The position numbers and the translations under genes are program-made. 64,000 nt of DNA from Dyella halodurans. Lineage in GTDB: Bacteria; Pseudomonadota; Gammaproteobacteria; Xanthomonadales; Rhodanobacteraceae. This document shows, in pieces, positions 59,188-64,000 of the stretch. Position 1 is the first letter of the stretch. Every line of letters begins with the position of its first letter. The DNA lies in contig NZ_JAPDPF010000007.1 in NCBI RefSeq assembly GCF_026283925.1, forward strand, positions 226,256 through 290,255, written 5' to 3'. Under the pieces are notes generated by a model. The model worked only from the letters and a program-made list of their open reading frames with translations. It had not been told where the DNA came from and did no database searches.

Positions 59188-59832
59188 ATGGCATTTGAAG
59201 CGTACGACGATTACGAACAGAGCGAACGCGTACAGCAATGGCTGCGACAGAACGGCCTGTCGATCGTCGTTGGCATCGCGATCGGTCTGGTCGGCATCTT
59301 TGGCTGGCAGCAGTGGAACAAGCACAAGGCCGGTCATGAGGCCGAGGCCGCCAACCTCTATCAGCAGATCCAGGCGGCGGTGTCGTCGGGCAAGGTCGAG
59401 GGCGCGGACACGCTGACCGAGCAGTTGCTCAAGGATTACACCGATACGCCTTACGCCATGTTTGCGGTGAGCGATCGCGCCCAGCGCCAGGTGCAGGCGA
59501 ACCAACTGGACAAGGCCGTGGAGTCCCTGAACTGGGCTGAGAGCCATGCCGACAATGCCGAGCTGAAGGCGCTTACCGAAATGCGCATTGCGCAGGTGTT
59601 GTTGGCTCAGGGCAAGGGCGCTGACGCGCTGGCTGCGCTCGATCGCATGCCGCTCAAGAGCTATGAAGGATCGGCCCAGGAACTACGCGGCGATGTACTG
59701 GTCAAGCTTGGGCGTCCAGACGATGCCCGCAAGGCGTATGAAGCCGCCAAGTCGGCGTTGGGCGAGAACGCGCCTCAGAGCGTGCAGATGAAAATCGATA
59801 ATCTGGCCGTGGCCGGGAAGCAGGGTGCATGA
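59188..59832 (+). CDS. yfgM: YfgM-like TPR membrane protein
   Basis: 214 residues; ATG 59188 with AAGGG eight bases upstream. One transmembrane segment (about 24-40, LSIVVGIAIGLVGIFGW) follows a cytoplasmic start, then a periplasmic TPR-like domain (about 45-210). YfgM works with PpiD and SecYEG in periplasmic chaperoning and ends in ATGA overlap with bamB. In E. coli ispG and hisS lie between rodZ and yfgM; here they are absent, leaving a 150-base gap. Confidence 0.9.
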   Translation: MAFEAYDDYEQSERVQQWLRQNGLSIVVGIAIGLVGIFGWQQWNKHKAGHEAEAANLYQQIQAAVSSGKVEGADTLTEQLLKDYTDTPYAMFAVSDRAQRQVQANQLDKAVESLNWAESHADNAELKALTEMRIAQVLLAQGKGADALAALDRMPLKSYEGSAQELRGDVLVKLGRPDDARKAYEAAKSALGENAPQSVQMKIDNLAVAGKQGA

Positions 59833-61055
59833 AACCTGAAGTGATGAAGCGCAGTGCGATGAAGCGTGTGTTGCTTGTTGCGCTGACCTCCTTGGTGGCC
59901 CTTGCCGGCTGCCATTCGTTCAAGAAGGAAAACGTTCAGCCGCCGACCCCGCTGGCCAAGGACTTCAAGCCCACGGTCCAGGTCACCCGCGTGTGGACCA
60001 ACTCGGTGGGCGAAGGCGCAGGCGAGAGTGGCGTGCGCCTGCGTCCGGCCTTTGCTGATGGCGTGCTGTATCTCGCCAGCACTGACGGCAAGATTTCCGC
60101 CATCGACGCGGCCAGCGGCAAGACCCTGTGGTCCAAGAGCTCGCGCACGCAAGGCTGGTTCGGCTGGGGCGACAAGAAGCGTGCAGACGCGTTCTACGCC
60201 GGTGGCCCGACGGTGGTGGGCGACCTGCTGGTGGTCGGCACGCTCGATGGCCATGTCTACGGCATCAACGCGAAGGACGGTAGCCCGCGTTGGGAGTCCG
60301 TGGTCAATTCCGAGGTGGTGGCTTCGCCGGCCATTGCCGGCAACCTGGTGATTGCGCGCACGGGCGATGGCCGTCTGTACGGCTTCGACAGCAGCACGGG
60401 TGAACGTCGCTGGGTTTATGACCAGGGCAACGTTCCCCTGCTCAGCCTGCGTGGCGAAGGTCCGCTGCTGGTGGCGAACGGCGTGGTGTTCTTCGGCAGC
60501 GACGACGGCAAGCTGATTGCGCTGCGTCTGGACACCGGCGACAAGCTGTGGGAACAGCGCCTCGCCAGTGGCGAGGGGCGCACCGAGATCGATCGTCTCA
60601 GCGACGCCGATGGCGGCATCCTGCTCGATGGCAGCACGCTGTTCGGTGCCGCCTATCACGGCAACCTGGTCGCCGTGGATGGTCCCAGCGGTCGTCCGCT
60701 GTGGGGCCGTCCGTTCTCCACCTTCACCTCGCTCGATATCGGCAACAACGCGCTGTTTGGCGTCGACGCCGATTCGCAGGTGTGGGCGTTCGACAAGAAC
60801 GGCGGCGCCGACATGTGGAAGAACGACAAGCTCAAGTACCGCTGGCTCACCGGGCCGGCCGTGCAGGGCGACTTTGTCGTGGTAGGCGACCTGGAAGGCT
60901 ACGTGCATTGGCTGCAGACCGGCGACGGCGCGCTGGCCGCTCGCGAGCGCCTGTCCAAGAAGCCCATTCGCGCCCAGCCGCTGGTGGTGGGTGACACTGT
61001 GTTCGTGGTCGACGTGAAGGGCCGCATTGGCGCTTATCGTCTGGCCGCACACTGA
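59829..61055 (+). CDS. bamB: Outer-membrane assembly lipoprotein BamB
   Basis: 408 residues. VLLVALTSLVALAGC is the lipoprotein signal; later starts at 59844 or 59859 are possible, but the ATGA overlap favours 59829. The rest is an eight-bladed beta propeller of PQQ-like repeats (LYLASTDGKISAIDAASGKTLW, VVGTLDGHVYGINAKDGSPRW, VVVGDLEGYVHWLQTGDG). It scaffolds the BAM complex with BamA. der follows 21 bases later. Confidence 0.95.
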   Translation: MKPEVMKRSAMKRVLLVALTSLVALAGCHSFKKENVQPPTPLAKDFKPTVQVTRVWTNSVGEGAGESGVRLRPAFADGVLYLASTDGKISAIDAASGKTLWSKSSRTQGWFGWGDKKRADAFYAGGPTVVGDLLVVGTLDGHVYGINAKDGSPRWESVVNSEVVASPAIAGNLVIARTGDGRLYGFDSSTGERRWVYDQGNVPLLSLRGEGPLLVANGVVFFGSDDGKLIALRLDTGDKLWEQRLASGEGRTEIDRLSDADGGILLDGSTLFGAAYHGNLVAVDGPSGRPLWGRPFSTFTSLDIGNNALFGVDADSQVWAFDKNGGADMWKNDKLKYRWLTGPAVQGDFVVVGDLEGYVHWLQTGDGALAARERLSKKPIRAQPLVVGDTVFVVDVKGRIGAYRLAAH

Positions 61056-61076
61056 TAGCGGAACGGATGTCTAAGC

Positions 61077-62474
61077 ATGTTGCCCGTCATAGCTCTGGTC
61101 GGTCGCCCCAACGTCGGTAAATCGACCCTGTTCAATGCCATGACGCGCAGCCGTGATGCCCTGGTCGCAGATATGCCAGGTGTCACCCGCGATCGCCATT
61201 ACGGCGTGTGCCGCACCGGCACACGCCCGTTCGTGGTGGTCGATACGGGCGGCCTCACCGAGGTGGAAGAGGGCATTGATGCGCTTACCGCGCAGCAAGT
61301 GCGCTTCGCCATCGAGGAAGCCAACGTCCTCGTGTTCGTCGTCGATGCGCGCGACGGCCTGCTGCCGCAGGACCGCACCATCCTCGCCGAGCTGCGGCGC
61401 AGCGGAAAGCCGATCATTGCCGCGGTCAACAAGACCGATGGCCTCGATCTGCAGAACGCGATGGCGGAATTCGCCGTGTTCGGCATTGCCAACACGCTGC
61501 CGCTGGCCGCCGCGCATAACCGCGGCACGGAAGACCTGGTCGCTGCCACCGAGCGGCTGTTGCCCCCCGAGGTCGAGGAAGTCGTCGATCCGGGCGAGGC
61601 CGGCAGCATTCGCGTTGCCATCGTCGGTCGCCCGAACGCCGGCAAGTCCACCCTGATCAATCGCCTGCTGGGCGAGGATCGCTTGATCGTGTCCAGCGTT
61701 GCCGGTACCACGCGTGATCCGATCCGCGTGCCGCTGGAGCGTGATGGCAAGCGCTACACCTTGATCGACACCGCCGGTGTGCGCCGCAAGGCGCGCGTTG
61801 AAGAGGCGGTGGAGAAATTCAGCGTCATCAAGACCCTGCAATCCATGGCTGCCGCCCAAGTCGTCGTGGTGATGGTCGATGCACGCGAGAACCTCGCCGA
61901 CCAGGACCTCACCCTCATCGGCCACGCCGTGGACGAGGGCAGGGCGCTGGTGATCGCCGTCAACAAGTGGGACGGCATGGAGGCCTACGACCGCGAGCAA
62001 TGCCAGCGTGCGCTGGAGCGTCGCCTGCAATTCGTCGACTGGGCCAAGACGGTATTCATTTCCGCGCTGCACGGATCCGGCCTGCGTGAGCTGATGCGCG
62101 CCGTGGTGCATGCCCATCATGCGGCGACCAAGGAACTGAGCTCGTCCGAGCTCACCAAGACGCTGGAGCTGGCCTACGAGGGCTATCAGCCGCCGCTGGT
62201 CCGCGGCCACGTGCCGAAGTTGCGCTTCGCGCATCCGGGTGGCACCAACCCGCCGACCATCGTCATCCATGGCAGCCGTACCAAGCACATCGCCCCGGCG
62301 TATCGGCGCTATCTGGAGAACTTCTTCCGCAAGCGCTACAAGCTGGAAGGCACGCCGGTGCGCATCTCGTTCCGTGATGGCGAGAATCCGTTTGCCGGCA
62401 AGAAGAACATGCTTACGGACAGCCAGAAGCGCAAGCGCCAGCGCATGATCCGCGAGATGAAGAAGCGTAACTAA
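61077..62474 (+). CDS. der: Ribosome-assembly GTPase Der (EngA)
   Basis: 465 residues with two tandem G domains: G1 GRPNVGKSTL (9-18), DTGG and NKTD in the first; GRPNAGKSTL, DTAG (in LIDTAGVRRKARVE) and NKWD in the second; then a KH-like domain ending in a Lys/Arg tail (RKRQRMIREMKKRN). It is required for 50S assembly. Last of the yfgM-bamB-der block. Confidence 0.97.
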   Translation: MLPVIALVGRPNVGKSTLFNAMTRSRDALVADMPGVTRDRHYGVCRTGTRPFVVVDTGGLTEVEEGIDALTAQQVRFAIEEANVLVFVVDARDGLLPQDRTILAELRRSGKPIIAAVNKTDGLDLQNAMAEFAVFGIANTLPLAAAHNRGTEDLVAATERLLPPEVEEVVDPGEAGSIRVAIVGRPNAGKSTLINRLLGEDRLIVSSVAGTTRDPIRVPLERDGKRYTLIDTAGVRRKARVEEAVEKFSVIKTLQSMAAAQVVVVMVDARENLADQDLTLIGHAVDEGRALVIAVNKWDGMEAYDREQCQRALERRLQFVDWAKTVFISALHGSGLRELMRAVVHAHHAATKELSSSELTKTLELAYEGYQPPLVRGHVPKLRFAHPGGTNPPTIVIHGSRTKHIAPAYRRYLENFFRKRYKLEGTPVRISFRDGENPFAGKKNMLTDSQKRKRQRMIREMKKRN

Positions 62475-62538
62475 GCGCGATGGCATCCAGCCACGGCCTT
62501 GATGCGCCGTGGCCCGGCATACGCTTTATGCTAGTCGC

Positions 62539-63708
62539 ATGAGTACTGCCAACGATCGCGATACCTGGCTGGCCGACTTACGCCAGCGCATTCCCGAGAT
62601 TGCTCCGGCTGACGCCTTGGCGCGTCAGGCGCAAGGCGCGCTGTTGATCGATGTGCGTGAAGACGGCGAGCGCGCTGCGGGCACGCCGGTTGGCGCACTG
62701 GGTCTGTCCCGCGGTTTTCTGGAGCTGCGCATCGAGCAGGCCGAGGCGGACCGGGAGCGCCCGCTGATGGCTTTGTGCGGCAGCGGCCAGCGTTCATTGC
62801 TCGCCGCCGAAGCCCTGCTTCGACTTGGCTATCGCCATGTGGTTTCCGTCGCGGGCGGCTATAACCGCTGGAAGGCCGAGGGTTTGCCTACCGCCACGGG
62901 TGCGCTGGATGCCGACGCCGCCGAACGCTACGCGCGCCAGTTGCGCTTGCCGCAGGTGGGCGAGGAAGGGCAGGCCAGGCTTGCGCGCGCCAGCATTGCA
63001 CTGTTGGGTGCGGGTGGCCTGGGTGCGCCAGCGGCCTTGTACCTGGCGGCCGCCGGCGTGGGCAGGCTGACCCTGATCGACGACGATCGGGTGGAGCGAT
63101 CCAACCTGCATCGACAGGTGATCCATGCCGACGCACGCGTGGGCATGGCCAAGGCCGAGTCGGCACGCATCGCCTTGGCGGCATTGAACCCGCGTGTGCA
63201 GGTGGAGACGCGCGAAGAGCGGCTGCAGGCGGACAGTGTCGAGCGCCTGCTCGGCGGCCATGAGCTGGTGATCGATGGCGCGGACAATTTCCCTGCACGC
63301 TACCTGGTGGCCGCCGCGTCACTCAGGCTGCAGATGCCGATGATTTATGGCGCCGTGGAGCGCTTCACGGGCCAGGTCAGCGTGTTCGATCCCCGGCGTG
63401 CGGATTCGCCTTGCTATCGCTGCCTCTTTCCGGAGCCGCCATCGGCGGCGGAAGCACCCAATTGCAGCGAGGCTGGCGTGCTCGGCGTTCTGCCCGGCAT
63501 CGTCGGCTTGCTGCAGGCGACCGAGGCGCTCAAGTTGATTCTTGGCCTGGGCGAGCCTCTGGTCGGTCGATTGCTGAGTTTCGACGCGCTGTCCATGCGC
63601 TTTCGCGAGACGCGGTTGCCGCGGGATCCGGGTTGTCCGGGTTGTGGCGCGCACGCGACGTTCCAGGGTTATCACGATATCCAGCAGATGTGTGCGGCGG
63701 CCGGTTGA
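62539..63708 (+). CDS. Rhodanese-fused MoeB/ThiF-type adenylyltransferase
   Basis: 389 residues. Residues about 13-115 form a rhodanese domain with active cysteine in ALCGSGQRSLL. About 125-389 is the E1-like fold: LLGAGGLGAPAALYLAAAGVG binds ATP, DDDRVERSNLHRQV the Mg/adenylate, and two CxxC pairs (CYRC about 295, CPGC near the end) bind zinc. It should adenylate a ubiquitin-like sulfur carrier (MoaD or ThiS) and supply sulfur in one polypeptide. Start chosen at ATG 62539. Followed by the composite repeat. Confidence 0.9.
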   Translation: MSTANDRDTWLADLRQRIPEIAPADALARQAQGALLIDVREDGERAAGTPVGALGLSRGFLELRIEQAEADRERPLMALCGSGQRSLLAAEALLRLGYRHVVSVAGGYNRWKAEGLPTATGALDADAAERYARQLRLPQVGEEGQARLARASIALLGAGGLGAPAALYLAAAGVGRLTLIDDDRVERSNLHRQVIHADARVGMAKAESARIALAALNPRVQVETREERLQADSVERLLGGHELVIDGADNFPARYLVAAASLRLQMPMIYGAVERFTGQVSVFDPRRADSPCYRCLFPEPPSAAEAPNCSEAGVLGVLPGIVGLLQATEALKLILGLGEPLVGRLLSFDALSMRFRETRLPRDPGCPGCGAHATFQGYHDIQQMCAAAG

Positions 63709-64000
63709 GCCGGCTTTTTGCGCGCCAGCCGCGCTTTTTCACCGGCGTGCCTGTTACGACCTAAGGAAGTCCCTATAGGACGCAGCGGGCGCTGCTTTGC
63801 TCCTTCTCCCTTCCGGGGAGAAGGGTGGGATGAGGGGCGGGTGCTCGCGGTCACGCTAAAACCAAGCGCCATGGCCAGCTTGCCGCTTACGCAGCGGGCG
63901 TTTCGACTGCCTGCCGGCAGCCGAGTCACTTTTCTTTGCTGGCCCAAAGAAAAGTAACCCAAAGAAATGGCCTCTAGAGCTGGTAGCACTCCGTTGGATA
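63709..64000. other. Intergenic region filled by the composite repeat
   Basis: No gene in the remaining 292 bases. Nearly all is the composite repeat copy at 63754-64000, which runs off the window edge. Confidence 0.8.
63754..64000 (+). repeat. Composite hairpin repeat, second copy (incomplete at edge)
   Basis: Same module order as 29406-29671: TTACGACCTAAGGAAGTCCC..., CTCC hairpin with GATGAGGGGCGGGTGCTCGC tail (63800-63849), CGCTTACGCAGCGGGCG and CTGCCGGCAG, then hairpin ACTTTTCTTTG (63928-63938) with 63945-63955 around CTGGCC. The stem has one base pair fewer than the other copy. Confidence 0.85.

Overview
The window is a GC-rich, gene-dense chromosomal segment made almost entirely of housekeeping genes with gammaproteobacterial gene orders: nudJ-mnmA-hflD, clpS-clpA facing infA, uvrC-pgsA-tRNA-Gly, scpA-scpB-rluB, serC-pheA-aroA and ndk-rlmN-pilW-rodZ ... 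yfgM-bamB-der. High GC, a YheS/PGM-like/RecJ operon, a class II-like AroA, a PsrA-type TetR next to FadN-type beta-oxidation genes, and many palindromic intergenic repeats fit Xanthomonadales (Lysobacterales), most likely Rhodanobacteraceae such as Dyella, Rhodanobacter or Luteibacter. That placement is inference from gene content; no 16S rRNA gene is present.

Layout. 1-2.0 kb: 3' truncated agmatine deiminase, a small secreted protein, and a multibranched palindromic element in a divergent intergenic region. 2.0-6.6 kb: yheS, a PGM-like gene and recJ, translationally coupled. 6.6-8.5 kb: a stand-alone LigD-type polymerase domain and small hypotheticals. 8.5-14.5 kb: exported amidohydrolase, azoR with a divergent LysR gene, the ybdL-yafV keto-acid salvage pair, and an ArsC-like protein. 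14.5-20 kb: scpA-scpB-rluB, dinB, a PilZ protein. 20-29.3 kb: fadD, a lipoprotein, divergent acnA/acnB, a LysR regulator. 29.3-32.1 kb: a repeat cluster and nudJ-mnmA-hflD. 32.1-36.6 kb: clpS, clpA, infA, a PHA-system protein and an FHA membrane protein. 36.6-43.5 kb: serC-pheA-aroA, kdsB, an MFS transporter, a tiny membrane protein and a low-Mr phosphatase. 43.5-46.2 kb: uvrC-pgsA-tRNA-Gly. 46.2-50.9 kb: a direct-reversal/oxidative DNA-repair pair, an AraC regulator, an SDR and an exported epoxide-hydrolase-like protein. 50.9-55.4 kb: psrA-like tetR, fadN and fadA with two operators. 55.5-63.7 kb: ndk, rlmN, pilW, rodZ, yfgM, bamB, der and a rhodanese-fused MoeB. The right edge enters another copy of the composite repeat.

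Functional links. AcnA/AcnB, FadD, FadN and FadA give acetate- and fatty-acid-linked central metabolism. YbdL and YafV form a glutamine-transaminase/omega-amidase pair for methionine salvage. BamB and YfgM (envelope assembly), PilW (type IV pili), RodZ (cell shape) and Der (ribosome assembly) form one long co-oriented block. I see no phage, toxin-antitoxin, CRISPR or secretion-system island. The least explained material is intergenic: a three-way-junction palindrome at 1667-1977, and a composite hairpin repeat whose two copies differ by a compensatory change that keeps the hairpin intact.
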